Origin: Moniliophthora roreri
Taxonomy: Eukaryota > Basidiomycota > Agaricomycetes > Agaricales > Marasmiaceae
DNA: 64,000 nucleotides
Assembly: GCA_001466705.2 (NCBI GenBank)
Contig: LATX02000200.1
Location: 496,001 to 560,000, forward strand
Direction: 5' to 3'
The position numbers and the translations under genes are program-made. Shown one piece after another: positions 1 to 10,579 of this stretch. The notes beneath the pieces were generated by a model. It had not been told where the DNA came from. It did not search any database and worked only from the letters and a program-made list of their open reading frames with translations. Position 1 is the stretch's first letter, and each line of letters opens with the position of its first letter.

Positions 1-138
1 CAAATCCAAGCCCTTCAGAACGACGTCACTGCCGGCCAGGAAAGAGAGAGACTTGAACGAGAGCTGAGGGAAGTTCAACAGCAGTTGAGGGGACTTCAAG
101 CGCAAGGCCCCCGAAGTAGGTGGTGCTCGATTATGTGA
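1..138 (+). CDS. C-terminal end of a coiled-coil GTPase-family protein with a CaaX box (partial)
   Basis: The window opens inside an exon that reads in frame from base 1 to a TGA at 136-138. The 45 residues are rich in Glu, Gln, Arg and Leu with heptad-like spacing, so they look like the end of a coiled coil, and they finish in Cys-Ser-Ile-Met. CSIM fits the CaaX consensus, so the protein is probably prenylated and membrane attached. The tail resembles the C-terminal coiled coils of the two minus-strand GTPases at 3427-4845 and 5261-6966, and it points towards them. I therefore infer a third member of the same family whose G domain lies outside the window. The G domain itself cannot be seen, so family assignment rests on the tail and on position. 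Confidence 0.55.
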   Translation, partial: QIQALQNDVTAGQERERLERELREVQQQLRGLQAQGPRSRWCSIM

Positions 139-276
139 TGTTACTATAAGCCCTTCATGATGGCGCTGTATATATCTCATTCACACTGGTACGGCGCTGG
201 AAGCGCAGCATTCACATTTGTCCCTGTCTTTACTGTCTTTCACGCGCCACTAGCAACACTGTCGGTTTGTTTGTTT
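139..276. other. short intergenic stretch, probable 3' untranslated region
   Basis: No coding potential is evident between the CaaX-ending exon and the inverted-repeat element. It is probably the 3' UTR of the upstream gene. Confidence 0.4.
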
Positions 277-283
277 GTATCTC

Positions 284-674
284 CACCTATGGTGCCCGAG
301 AAATACCACGGGTTTGATGGCAAGCTGCACCTATCTCGGCATCAAATATGAAGGGTTTTTGGGCTGGGAGGGCACCCGCCGTTAAAGCCCATCGTTATTT
401 CTGGTAATTCGCGATTTCTGAGGGCGAGGGCACTCCAAGTTCCAGATCACGTCTGAAGATTTGACCTTTTAATCCCGCACTTCCCGTTCCATCAATTGTC
501 GCCGTCGGCGCTTGTTCCCGAGTCCCGACCATCAACTGCACAAATACAGATCAATATCCGACTCTTGACATCAAACCACCATCATGCCGTCGCCTCAGTC
601 CACTCAGAGTCCCTTTCCCTTTCCGGATTTATCGCCGAAGTGTCGAATGTAGTATATGTGCCCCGTGTTTAGTT
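284..674 (+). repeat. left terminal inverted repeat
   Basis: The left arm is CpG-rich, unlike the interior. It contains an ATG at 583 that opens a frame of only about 22 codons, so it is not convincing as a gene. Just inside the arm, after four bases, comes GGTAAGT, which resembles a 5' splice site. The right arm is followed on its own strand by GGTAAGTT in the same relative position. Confidence 0.85.
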
Positions 675-2745
675 ATCGGTAAGTCTTTCCTTAGACGAGT
701 CTATGGTTCGCTTCTCAACAGCATTAAAATTTTTAGTAATGGCTTTTGTTATCCAGGTGACTTCTCGTTACACCTGCCTCCGCTTTCGTCGTACTGCCCA
801 GTCTAGTATACTGACCAGATGAGGTCAGAGTGGTCTAGAATGACCAGTTTGTTCACTGATATATGGGAAATAGGATGAAGTATGTGCTTGCCTAGCTATA
901 GCTAATCATTTTGTCTCACATTTTGCATCTAGCATGTAGTCTTCATGCCGGTTCAGCTTTGTGTACTGGAAATCCTATGGAAACAAATTCTCCCCTTCAC
1001 TATTCCGCAACACTACAAAGCGTTCCCTGGACATAACCCAANAAGCTCCACAAGATGCAGCTTAATGAATCTGGAACTAGCTGTGGTTCAATAACCAACT
1101 CACAAGTGAGGCTTACCTTTTGTGCATGCATTTTTTCTATTTATTCTAAACTGCTAGCTGATAATTCCTACACACGAGAGAAGTTGAACCTCGAAGCAGA
1201 CAGCACTAAAGACAGAGGTCATGGTGCAGGTATCACTGTGACCACAACAATGCTAATGTAGGCCTTTAGAATAACAAATGTATTGTAAGAGTAGAGAGTA
1301 ATAAATGCTGCCACTCAGCATATATCATATTGAAATAAGCTTTGCTGGGCAAAGGACCACAGATAGTATTGCAGTACCTCACCTCGGACATCTCGGAAAT
1401 CACACCCAAATTCCAAAGAAATATTTGCCTATTGTTTTATTCTCATCGCGATGTCTCCAAATCCTAGATATGAGCTCAGGGTACATATACAATTACTTGG
1501 TGATAATATCTTGCTGGTTGAAAAGGTAAGAATTTTTGACACTCTGGATGAGCAGTCATGTTGATGATATCAATGCAGCAATTAGTACACCTTACTTACC
1601 ATTCAACAGAAATAAATTCATGGCTGGGCAGATGCAGTATGAGCTATTAGATACTGCTCAGATTAGCTCTATGAAGCAGTTTAGTCTCAGCCTGAGGGAA
1701 GCAGGACGAGTAATAGGTAAATCATTCACCATGGTGATGCATGGTGATGCATGGTGATTATGAGGAAACTTCAAGTCCCTCCTACTTTGTCATATCCAAT
1801 GCCCCAAATGCCTGAAGAGTGCAAAGGCCTCTTTTAAATATGTTCACACAATCATTTGCCAGCTGTAACCTTCAAATGCAGATCCATGGAATTACGCCTC
1901 CCTAAAAGCTTCAACTTCATTTGTATAGGTCCTGATACAGAATGGAAGTAGTATGCATTGAAGGAATTCATGATAGCATGTATGGCATGATCTAGAACTC
2001 TAATTGTAGGTAGAACATTGGGAACTGCAGCCGTAGTACTGGCGCACTTTATGCTTCACATATCCTCACATCCGTGAACCCAATCTACAGTCTGAAATTA
2101 AAAATGTGGTGGAATTCATGGCAATATGAGAGTGAAGATAAACAGTTCACCAAACCAGCAATCCCTTCATGAATAATCTAGAAAAAACTCTGAATGCATG
2201 ATTACCCTCGACCACTACCCGAAACCATAACTGATGGGTTAACATTGAATCTAGAGATACCGTCAAGGACTAGAAGTATAAAAAGGTTAGTACAGAAAAT
2301 GTGAAGAGTTTCAAGAAACAGCCCACCATTCTGCATCGCAGTGCATGGTTATAATTGAGGAATCACTAAGAGTGGACAAATTGCTGAGTGAGATGCCTAT
2401 GAGTACATATCAATATCATATCAATATAAAACTTGACACTGAATAAATCCCCTGGAGCCTTGTGTGATGGGGCAGAACTTTACCAGGACAGTAGACAAGC
2501 TTGGAGGTGTGTAGACTGGAGGTTCAAGAAGTGAACAGTATCTGACTATGCACTGCAAGTTCTGGAGTTCAATTTGGGTGGTCTCAAGTAACAGTACAAT
2601 TCGCCTTTCTGCTTGATTACTTTGCCTCTATTTCCAGCTGAAACTCAGAGTGGCCAGAGGAGCCCCGAGTACGAAGCCTAAGAGCATTTTATTCGTTAGT
2701 TGTCAGCTCTTATACCTCTGAATAGCACTTGAGAAACTTACCAGC
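675..2745. other. AT-rich interior of the inverted-repeat element, no recognisable gene
   Basis: Only short frames occur. A three-unit tandem of ATGGTGATGC lies around 1732-1757, and one ambiguous base lies at 1042. CpG dinucleotides are sparse compared with the flanking arms. Nothing resembling a transposase, helicase or reverse transcriptase was found on either strand. Confidence 0.5.
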
Positions 2746-3136
2746 AACTAAACACGGGGCACATATACTACATTCGACACTTCGGCGATAAATCCGGAAA
2801 GGGAAAGGGACTCTGAGTGGACTGAGGCGACGGCACGATGGTGGTTTGATGTCAAGAGTCGGATATTGATCTGTATTTGTGCAGTTGATGGTCGGGACTC
2901 GGGAACAAGCGCCGACGGCGACAATTGATGGAACGGGAAGTGCGGGATTAAAAGGTCAAATCTTCAGACGTGATCTGGAACTTGGAGTGCCCTCGCCCTC
3001 AGAAATCGCGAATTACCAGAAATAACGATGGGCTTTAACGGCGGGTGCCCTCCCAGCCCAAAAACCCTTCATATTTGATGCCGAGATAGGCGCAGCTTGC
3101 CATCAAACCCGTGGTATTTCTCGGGCACCATAGGTG
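2746..3136 (-). repeat. right terminal inverted repeat
   Basis: This is the reverse complement of 284-674 with two visible substitutions. One changes the ATG of the left arm to GTG on the corresponding strand; the other is in the outer part (GCGCC against GCACC). The equal length and near identity of the arms suggest recent insertion or recent arm homogenisation. Confidence 0.85.
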
Positions 3137-3426
3137 GTATCTCCCGCCTTGAAACATCTCTGCGGTCGTGCAGTACGCCCTTTGCTGGTCACAATCCCTC
3201 TACGTGGGCATAACTTCAGAAAGGATCATCTCGGGAATAGGTCGCCGGAATCCAAACAAACGCTTCATAATGTGTCGTATTGTGAACTCGATCCAAGCTA
3301 GTTCGAAAACACAATTTACATTTCACTTGCTAAGACCATCCGGTACCGTAGCTTGCAGCAGTTTCGCATGATATTTGTACATGCAGAGTATAGGAAAACA
3401 TGAGTACTGAAATGTTCCTTATTCGA
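3137..3426. other. intergenic sequence between the transposable element and the GTPase stop codon
   Basis: About 290 bases with no supported gene. It begins with the right copy of the 7 bp duplication and probably supplies the 3' UTR and poly(A) region of the minus-strand GTPase. Confidence 0.35.
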
Positions 3427-4845
3427 TTACCATCCCAAGAACGAGTCAATGGCTCGACCAATCATAGCGAAAAAGCCGCCGCGGGGCTGGTTGTAACGTT
3501 GAATCGCTTCGTTCAGCTGCCGTTGCAAACCTTCCCTTTCGCTCATCGAGGCATTGGCGTTCTCTGTGAGCTTCTGCTGAAGCAATTGAATCTGGCGACG
3601 TTGTTCAGCTGCTTCGGCTTCAGCAGCGAGCCTCGCCTGTTCCATCCTCTGCTCCAGCTCAGCCTTCTGGTTGGTGTAGTCGCTGACCAGCTTCTGGGCA
3701 TCGTTCTGCACTCGGTTCATTTCGGCTTGCAGTTTCTTCGTCTCAACTTCCAACTCTCTCCTCGTTTCCTCGTCCTTCTGTCTGATTGCATCTACACTCA
3801 CGTCAGATATACGGATTCTGTTGGGCAACAGAGTACTAACCTTGCATCTCCTTCTGGAGTTCTCTCATTTCACGTTCGTGTCTTCTGATTTGCTCCATGA
3901 GCTCACGGTTGAGCTCCGCACCAGCAGCGGTCTGGGAGAGACTCTTTCCCTGATCCACCAACTCAGTCTGGATTCGCAAGGGCAGCGGCTTGTTCTCGAT
4001 AAGGTGCAGGAGGATTGCACGGGCAGTTTCGGTTGTGTTATCGTGACGGACAAGCTGGGCACCCTTCTCAAGCACCGGCTTGAAGAACTTATCTTCCCGC
4101 GCAAGCTCAGCTTCACGAGCTTCGCCAACGTCCTTTCCGACTTCTCCCCACATGTTGGTCACGATGACGACGTTCTTCAGAGTGCTGTCGCCGCAAAGCT
4201 CCCTGAACATCTTGAAATTGCGTCGGGAGATACCACCCACGCGGAAATCGGAAATTCTGTGAATATAAATCACTCCAGCAAGGGTCTGTTTATGTTCATA
4301 CCTAGGGCACATATGAAACATGTTTCCAAATGAAAGATGTTGACGACTCACATGGTGGCGAGGAAAGCGGCAATCATTTTTAATATGTCCGCATCGCTCT
4401 TAGTGGTGTCGTCGAACCCTGGCGTGTCGATAAGAGTGACCTGACGGCCATGAAGCTCAAAAGCTTCTGAAAGCTGAACTGTGCTAGTGCATGATTGAAG
4501 ACCTCTGCCCACTCGCAGGCTTCCGCCGCTAGCAGAATTGATGAACTGAGGCCTGATAGTCAATATTTACCTTCGCCGCTGAGTCGAGGGACGCTCACCG
4601 TCGTCTTGCCACTTCCAGTAGCACCCATAACACTGCACAAATCTATCACCGGATTGAAGGGATGAGGAGAGTTCAGAAACTTACGCTATGACGGCCTCTC
4701 TCCTGTTGACAGAGGGTGTTAATGCCTGTCGAAACATTCATCGAGTGATCTAGCGATGGAGGGCTCGAGGGTTTGGGGCACTTACCTGCGGGTGTGCGAG
4801 ACTTTGCTTCAAACTGAGCTTGCTCATGTCGTTGTAATTGGCCAT
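3427..4845 (-). CDS. P-loop GTPase of AIG1/GIMAP-like type with C-terminal coiled coil, no CaaX box
   Basis: A minus-strand gene of six exons. It starts at MANYNDMSKLSLKQ, passes through a short linker ending REAVIA, then the G1 motif GATGSGKT split from the next exon by an intron. The following exon holds the G3 motif DTPGFDD, and the next the conserved block VIVTNMW in the G4 position. After the G domain comes a long Glu/Gln/Arg-rich coiled coil of roughly 120 residues. The protein ends GGFFAMIGRAIDSFLGW, an amphipathic aromatic helix instead of the prenylation box of its neighbours. AIG1/GIMAP-type GTPases bind GTP and often act on membranes as oligomers; the role in fungi is not established. 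The closest relative is the next gene upstream, with the same exon layout. Exon phases join cleanly, which supports the model. Confidence 0.8.
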
Positions 4846-5260
4846 GATGGACAAAGTCGAAGGGGATTCTTGGGAGGGCCTCATGATAGCAACCCGTGTT
4901 ATATAGACTGTACCGTGCCTCAAGGTTCCAACGAGGGAATCGCAAGGTTCAAGCTTAAGGTTGGAATGGACCGAGCACCTTGAATTTCCAGTGAGGATTT
5001 CCGAGATGATCACATCAATACAAAAATTTTAACCTGACTCCGATCAACAAGAACATGGTGTAACCGCAGAGAGAAACATGTTTTAAGGAGAACATGAGTT
5101 ATACTGTCTGTTCAGAGAAACGAGGCAACCTGGCTAGCAGTGTCATTAACGGCACGTGAAAGCAAGCTGGATCGGATGTAAGTGACACATACACGTGTGA
5201 GCGCTGCATTTTCGGCGTGTACAAGTGTGAATCAAGTACAGACACGCGAAGAGTCTAATG

Positions 5261-6966
5261 TCACATAATCAGGCATCCCCCACCGCCACTCTGCATTGTT
5301 TGGCAACGTGTTCGGGCCTCATCGAGCTGCCGCTGGAGTTCTTGAGCCTGCGCTGCCTGTATATGTGCTTCCTGCTGTAACCTTCGGTGAAGGGCATCCA
5401 TCTCACGGTGCTGACTTTCCGCTTGGGCGATCACAGCCCTTCTGTTTTCTTCCATCTGCTTCTCGAGAAGCTCCTTCTCTACAGAAAGCTGTGAGGCGAG
5501 CCTTTGCCCTTCAGTGAGAATGTTATCGATTTCTGCTTGTATATTTCCACTTTCTTCTTCCAGTCTCCTGCGACATTCCTCGTCTTGGGCTCTTAAAGTG
5601 TCTGGTACAGAATGAGCCGACAATAGTCCTCAAAGTAAATTTGGCCCACCTTTCATATTTTCCTGTAGCGTCCTGACCGCTTCTCTGTGCTTCTTGATCT
5701 CCGCATTCATGATTTGGTCCAGTTCTTCTGCTGACGCAGTCTGGGACACATCTTTTCCTTGTTCCACCATCTCGATCTGAATCCGCAACGGAATAGACTT
5801 CTTCTCTACCAGATGGCGAAGAATTTCACGCGCCATTTCCGGCGTGTTGTCATGACGCACAATCTGCGCTCCCTTGTCGAGGGCCGACTTGAAGAAGGCC
5901 TCGTTGTTTATCAACTCCACCTCGCGTGATTCCGCTACGTCCTGTGCAACTGAGCCCCACATGTTTGTGACGATGATCATATTCCTGAGTGTCTCCTCGC
6001 CACACAGTTCTCGGAAGACCCTAAAATTTCGCCTTGAGATGCCCCCCATCCTGGTGTCAGAGATACGATGGAAGTAGAGTATCCCGGCCAATTTTTTGCC
6101 ATGTATATATCTAACCCTTGTATGTGAATAGCCTTACAAACTTGAATCGATCAGACACTCACTGCTTGGCAAGGAAAGACGTTATCGTTTCCAGAATGTC
6201 CATGTCACTTCTGCTGGTGTCGTCAAAGCCAGGGGTATCGATAAGCGTTACTTGATATCCGTCCAATTCAAACGTGGGCGCCAGTTCAACGGTACCCGTG
6301 CATGACTCGAGGCCCATTCCGACGGTGAGATTGCCTCCACTAGCTTTGTTGATGAACTATGGATAGATGTTAAGGTTCAGAAGATTTTCAGAAATTTGCA
6401 AAGAACGAACCGTTGTCTTCCCGCTGCCTGTGGCACCCATGACGCTATGAGGATACGATCAGCTCTGGAAAAAGAATTATTGAAAGTGTTAACTCACGCT
6501 ATAGACACTTGGCGTTCATCTTCTAGTACGTGCTTTGGTTATGCCAAGTCAGACTTGTCTTCAAGGCGTGTTTTCCTTTATACATTACCTCCGAACTCCC
6601 CGCTGCGCGGCATTTGGCCGAACTTATCACGAGAAAACGTCAGCGATACTCAGATTCAATAGCGGATGGCCGACTGACTTGATGACGACGGCCTTTCGCT
6701 CCGGAATATCTCTGAGTGAAATGGTTTTTGAACTCCCCGAACTAACTGCAGTATTCAGGTATGTCATGGCGCGGGGGGGGGGGGTTGGCGGTGGAAGTGA
6801 AGTGAGGAAGGTTTGAATTGAAGTAACATGCACTACGGTTTATGTAGGTAACGCCTCGTGTCTTAGGGGCGCTAGTATGGAAGTTACACACTGCGGAACT
6901 GCATGTGAGTTTAGCAACTAATAGATCTAGACGCTAAAAAGTTAACTCACCTTTTGAGTCGGACAT
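5261..6966 (-). CDS. P-loop GTPase of AIG1/GIMAP-like type with coiled coil and C-terminal CaaX box (CLIM)
   Basis: A paralogue of the gene at 3427-4845. The core reads VMGATGSGKTT (G1), then FINKASGGNLTVGMG, then DTPGFDD (G3), then IIVTNMWGSV (G4 position). A coiled coil of about 110 residues follows. The C-terminus is GGGGCLIM, a flexible glycine stretch and a CaaX motif, so farnesylation or geranylgeranylation is likely. The start chosen is MSDSK at 6966: its phase joins exactly to the exon EDERQVSIA, giving a very short N-terminus. The implied first intron is about 430 nt, much longer than others here, and contains a run of more than ten G near 6774, so a missed exon is possible. Together with the fragment at 1-138 the genes form a small cluster, probably by tandem duplication. 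Confidence 0.78.
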
Positions 6967-6989
6967 TGTGTAAGAGGAAGATTCAAGAT

Positions 6990-7418
6990 TCACAGAAGCA
7001 GAAGTGAGAGAGCAAAACTAGAAGATGACATCACAGTGATAGCGATACAAAGAAATAAGAAAGGAAGTAGGAAGAGCCTGGAAAGATTATTGTCAGTCCT
7101 TGCCGATATGATCGTAAGAGCTTGACACAGTACCTTCAACGTGGTATTGCCTACACATAATCTGGATACGGATGACATTCCTGAGGAATCTGTTGTCGTA
7201 GAGCGGAAGGAAGGGGCGAGAGAGGCTGCACCAGCTTTAGTCTTCAGGCGGTCGCCGGAGACACATCTCTGTCCTAAAGAGGACGACTTGGAGGACTGGT
7301 GGTACGGACGTGTCGTTGGAAACTCCGACAGCGAAACCTTTCTCTTTGTAAACTTGTCTGTTGCGCCGGATAGACCTGAAGAAACTTTGTCAACGCCATA
7401 ACCTGCATTAGTATTCAC
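6990..7418 (-). CDS. possible small hypothetical protein or gene remnant
   Basis: A minus-strand open frame of 142 codons upstream of the CLIM GTPase. The first 95 residues are Ser/Thr/Lys-rich (for example KRKVSLSEFPTTRPYHQ), ending at TTLK. The rest is hydrophobic and Ser/Leu-rich, and a splice donor-like GTACTG follows TTLK. No domain is recognised. It may be a short unknown gene, an upstream exon of a neighbour, or chance; the plus strand also has an open frame here. Confidence 0.25.
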   Translation of the reverse strand: MNTNAGYGVDKVSSGLSGATDKFTKRKVSLSEFPTTRPYHQSSKSSSLGQRCVSGDRLKTKAGAASLAPSFRSTTTDSSGMSSVSRLCVGNTTLKVLCQALTIISARTDNNLSRLFLLPFLFLCIAITVMSSSSFALSLLLL

Positions 7419-7433
7419 CGGTTCGTAAAATGC

Positions 7434-7893
7434 GCGCTGAATTTCATGAGCTCTGCGTCACCTCTTATTTTCCCTCTCCCATTTCCTCGCTTCTTCCTCT
7501 GCAGCCGTCCTTCGCATTTGTTCCTGTTTCTCAATGATGATCTTCTCTACCTGAAGCTTCAAGCGACATGCCTCTCTTCCTCAGCAAAGTACCTCTGAAA
7601 ATCCCTGGCTTCGCCCTCTCCTGTCCTTCCTGCAGCTGCCGCTTGTTCTCAGCTTTGAATCGATAGGTCTTCTGCGCAAGCACAACAGCACTCTCGGCCA
7701 TCGCAGGGGTGATGGTGTACACACCGCTCCGACATACAATGCATGTGTACGTTCCCAACGCGCACGGAGGAGAATTGGGATAGACATTTCGGGCGAGAAC
7801 ATTTGTTATGCATGTGGGACGGCCAGTCGGAAGGTAGAGGTGGAGGTGAGAGTTTGCGAGGCGGTTTATGGAGTGTTTGATGTGGTGTAGCAT
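7434..7893 (-). pseudogene. possible degenerate gene fragment with charged helical region
   Basis: On the minus strand a frame reads GTYTCIVCRSGVYTITPAMA and then AQKTYRFKAENKRQLQEGQE. A second frame, offset by one base near 7595, continues in the same style (DFQRYFAEEERHVA), and a third gives KIIIEKQEQMRRTAAEEEA followed by RKWERENKR. Charged helical composition in successive frames suggests one ancestral coding sequence broken by small indels, or introns I failed to place. The family was not recognised. Confidence 0.3.
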
Positions 7894-8707
7894 GCCTGCT
7901 TGAATGCGACGAGGGCGTAGGACTAGGCACTAGAGCAGTCGGCAGCGATTGTATAGGTAGAAAGTTGTCTTTCTTGTCTCTTTCTTTTGGAATGTCAAAG
8001 GTGGAGAGAAGAGGTAAGTGAGGCGTGTGATGCTTGTATACACAGACGGAACTTACAGAATGGCATGATGTTAATATAAGTAGACCAATAGAGACCACTG
8101 TGGAAAATAAGGACGATACATACACAACAACGAATCCAGCTAGCCAAGTAACGAATAGGCTGAAGTAGGTAGATGTATATCATGAGTTCGGCCGCTCAAG
8201 TAATGCAAACTGAATTCATCGTGGGTAAACGTTGAATGAGCCTCGTAATAGAAGTGGCTTGAAGATTCGTGACAGACAATAGAACGATGAAGAGCCCAGC
8301 TTCCAAGCTGCTTCGTTGTTAGCCTAAGCTGGATATTTAGAGAATAATGAATCGGTCGTACCTAAAATTTCTTGCATCGGCAAGTGCGCATGGTCGGATT
8401 GCAAAAGAATACTCACCGATATCAAGAATCTTGCATCCAAATTAGCCTTGAGAAGCGGCGAAATTGGCAAAGCGGTTGACCGAGATTTATCAATTCCAAC
8501 TTTGCTGGCCTGAAATTTCCTTAAATGATACTGATAAGTTGCTGATATGAAAGGCGATGGTTCGCGGCAAGGTGATGTGGAACAAAGCCAGGTGAGCAGA
8601 CGCGACTTCCCCACAACAGTCATCATCTCGGTGAGCAATAATTGATTTCTACTCCTGAACAGATCACTCTCAGTTATTTACAGATATCTGAATCGATAAT
8701 CGGTTGA
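7894..8707. other. intergenic region upstream of the Rai1-like gene
   Basis: No supported gene. It contains short shadow frames only and presumably includes the promoter of the plus-strand gene starting at 8708. Confidence 0.35.
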
Positions 8708-10379
8708 ATGTCGAAACGGAACATATCGAGCATTATCAACGACGACAATGAGATACACTCTCCGAAAAGCAAACTGTCCCGTACCGACCTGCAGCCAGAT
8801 ACCAGCAGCAGTCATGCACAAGGACATTTATCTTTGCCAGCTAAACATCCAATGTCAGAATCGGTGCCACAATCCACGACTCTAAAGTATCCTGTGCTAC
8901 ATGGCCCGCCGGTAAAGCCACCTCCCTTCCAACAACCGACCCCCTTGACATCATTCTCGTACACACCTGAACACGTACAAGAATTCGCTGACTCAGCTTT
9001 ACGCTATTTTGCACCCATACCACCTTCATTACTGGGCAATCCGCGTGGAGGTCCTAGTCGCGGACTAGACCTCGGTTACGGGTACGAACGATGGGTGAGA
9101 AAGCCGGAGGACAGAGGCAGAATCGACTCGCTTCTTAATGCAGTCAATATGGTCTGTGAGAGGGGGACTGGTAATGGCGAAGGAAAGTTGATGAGGCTGA
9201 AGGACGTGAGCGTCGTTGCATGGAGAGGCGTCATTACAAGGTGAGCAGGATCTTGGCCCATCGTGACTGACTTATACTGACTTGATCTCTTCTGTTTGAG
9301 GGAGAATTATAACAGCTCCATACGAGGAGCGTGATGGTTGGGAAATGAATGTTATGGTCATGGACGGTACGATGTATCTGGAAGAACACCTTACGGATGA
9401 CAAGTTGCATGAAAAGTCGGTGCTTGTTTTCCTTCCGCGATTTTCAAAAACATTGATTGACGGGTTGCATTGCTAGAAATAATGTCGAAGAACGACATCG
9501 ACGCGCCATGTATTATGGCTACGCGTTTGAAAGCTACAGTACGTGGGAGACGCCATTCAACGACAATCCAGCCCCGAATAAATGGGGAGGGGATGTCAAT
9601 ACGAACGTGCAATGGTGTAGTGTCGTGCGGACAAAAGTCAGTACAAGCATCTCTTCCAAGATGTCCATATGTATTGACTGATGGCTTTCATATCAACAAG
9701 CTAGGAGATATGAGGATGGTGATAGGTGGCGAAGTCGACTGTGTCCGGGGTTAGTCCTGTCCACATCAACGCACACATATACTCCGATTCGGGACTCTTA
9801 TACCCGTTGTGATCTATAGGGAAATACTCGGGTCGCACGGACGAATTTGTCGAACTCAAGACATCACTGACGATACGTGGACCCAGTGATGAGGTTAAGT
9901 TTGAGAAGTGAGTCGCGTGGCCCTCGCTTATGACATTACGTTCTGATGGACGTTGTGTGGACAGAAAACTACTGAAATTCTATTTCCAATCATTCCTCCT
10001 TGGAGTACCGGTATGGTGATAATAGATGATTCCAACTGATTCGGTGCTGATCTGTACGTCTGATTCTGTCCGATAGGAAATTGTTGTGGGATTTCGGACA
10101 CCTAGGGGACAGTTGACAAGCACGAAGAGCTACAAAACAATGGAGATACCAAGGATGGTTCGAGGGAAGCCTGGGGGCTGGGACCCGTCTGTATGTTTGG
10201 ACTGGGGTTACCGCTTTCTGAGAAAACTGAAGGAGACCTGTGAACCGGGAGGAGTTTGGCGAGTGAAATTTGTGCCTGGGGATGGAGCCTGGATAACTCA
10301 GCTGGACCGGGGCGGTGAGGCGGAGGTAATTAACGGCGAGGGTCGGTATGGATTTTTGCCACGATCTTACTGTAAATAG
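8708..10379 (+). CDS. RAI1: Rai1/DXO-family decapping nuclease (pyrophosphohydrolase)
   Basis: Seven exons are joined by canonical introns. After a low-complexity N-terminus of about 110 residues comes GYERWVRKPEDRGRIDSLL, then VVAWRGVITRIITAPYEERD, DGTMYLEEH, and RRAMYYGYAFESYSTWE. The active-site blocks are MVIGGEVDCV and DEFVELKTS, giving the acidic residues and the E-x-K lysine expected of the DXO/Rai1 fold, followed by KLLKFYFQSFLLGVP and EIVVGFRTPRGQL. The protein ends PRSYCK. Rai1 stabilises the nuclear 5'-3' exonuclease Rat1/Xrn2 and removes defective 5' caps from pre-mRNA. The exon 1 to 2 junction is 9240/9305, restoring an Arg codon. Length fits the family apart from the extended N-terminus. 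Confidence 0.93.
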
Positions 10380-10579
10380 TAAATATCAGCAGTAATGAAC
10401 GGCATCGGACGGCAAGTCCCGAATACGCGTCGTCGCGTTTGAGGTGTGATCATTTCCGAGTTTACACTTCTCTTCTGCCCGTCACCGAGGACAGCAACGC
10501 CGACGAGGAGCTCCCGTGCTCATCGTTCTCAACAGCGACGACACTCATTTCTGGCCTCTCATAGACGCACTGCGCGTTC

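Larger units (their letters stand above)
284..3136. mobile_element. 2.85 kb transposable element with 391 bp terminal inverted repeats and a 7 bp target-site duplication
   Basis: Bases 284-674 reappear in inverted orientation at 2746-3136. By eye the two arms differ at only two positions, so they are about 99.5% identical. The arms begin CACCTATGGTGCCCGAG. The direct repeat GTATCTC lies immediately outside both ends (277-283 and 3137-3143), which is what a target-site duplication looks like. Shifting the boundary one base gives a 5 bp TATCT repeat instead, so its length is 5 or 7 bp. The interior (675-2745) is AT-rich with few CpG and shows no long open frame or transposase motif, so the element looks non-autonomous or carries decayed cargo. 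It sits between convergent GTPase genes. I cannot assign a superfamily: hAT (8 bp), CACTA (3 bp) and Tc1 (TA) do not fit the duplication length. Confidence 0.8.

Noticed and set aside
3400..4333. Plus-strand frames of 162 and 170 codons over the first complete GTPase
   Set aside because: They are antisense shadows of the GTPase exons on the minus strand, which carry clear G1, G3 and coiled-coil signatures.
7141..7401. Plus-strand 86-codon acidic frame
   Set aside because: It is antisense to another open frame and has no partner exon or domain; neither strand could be confirmed.
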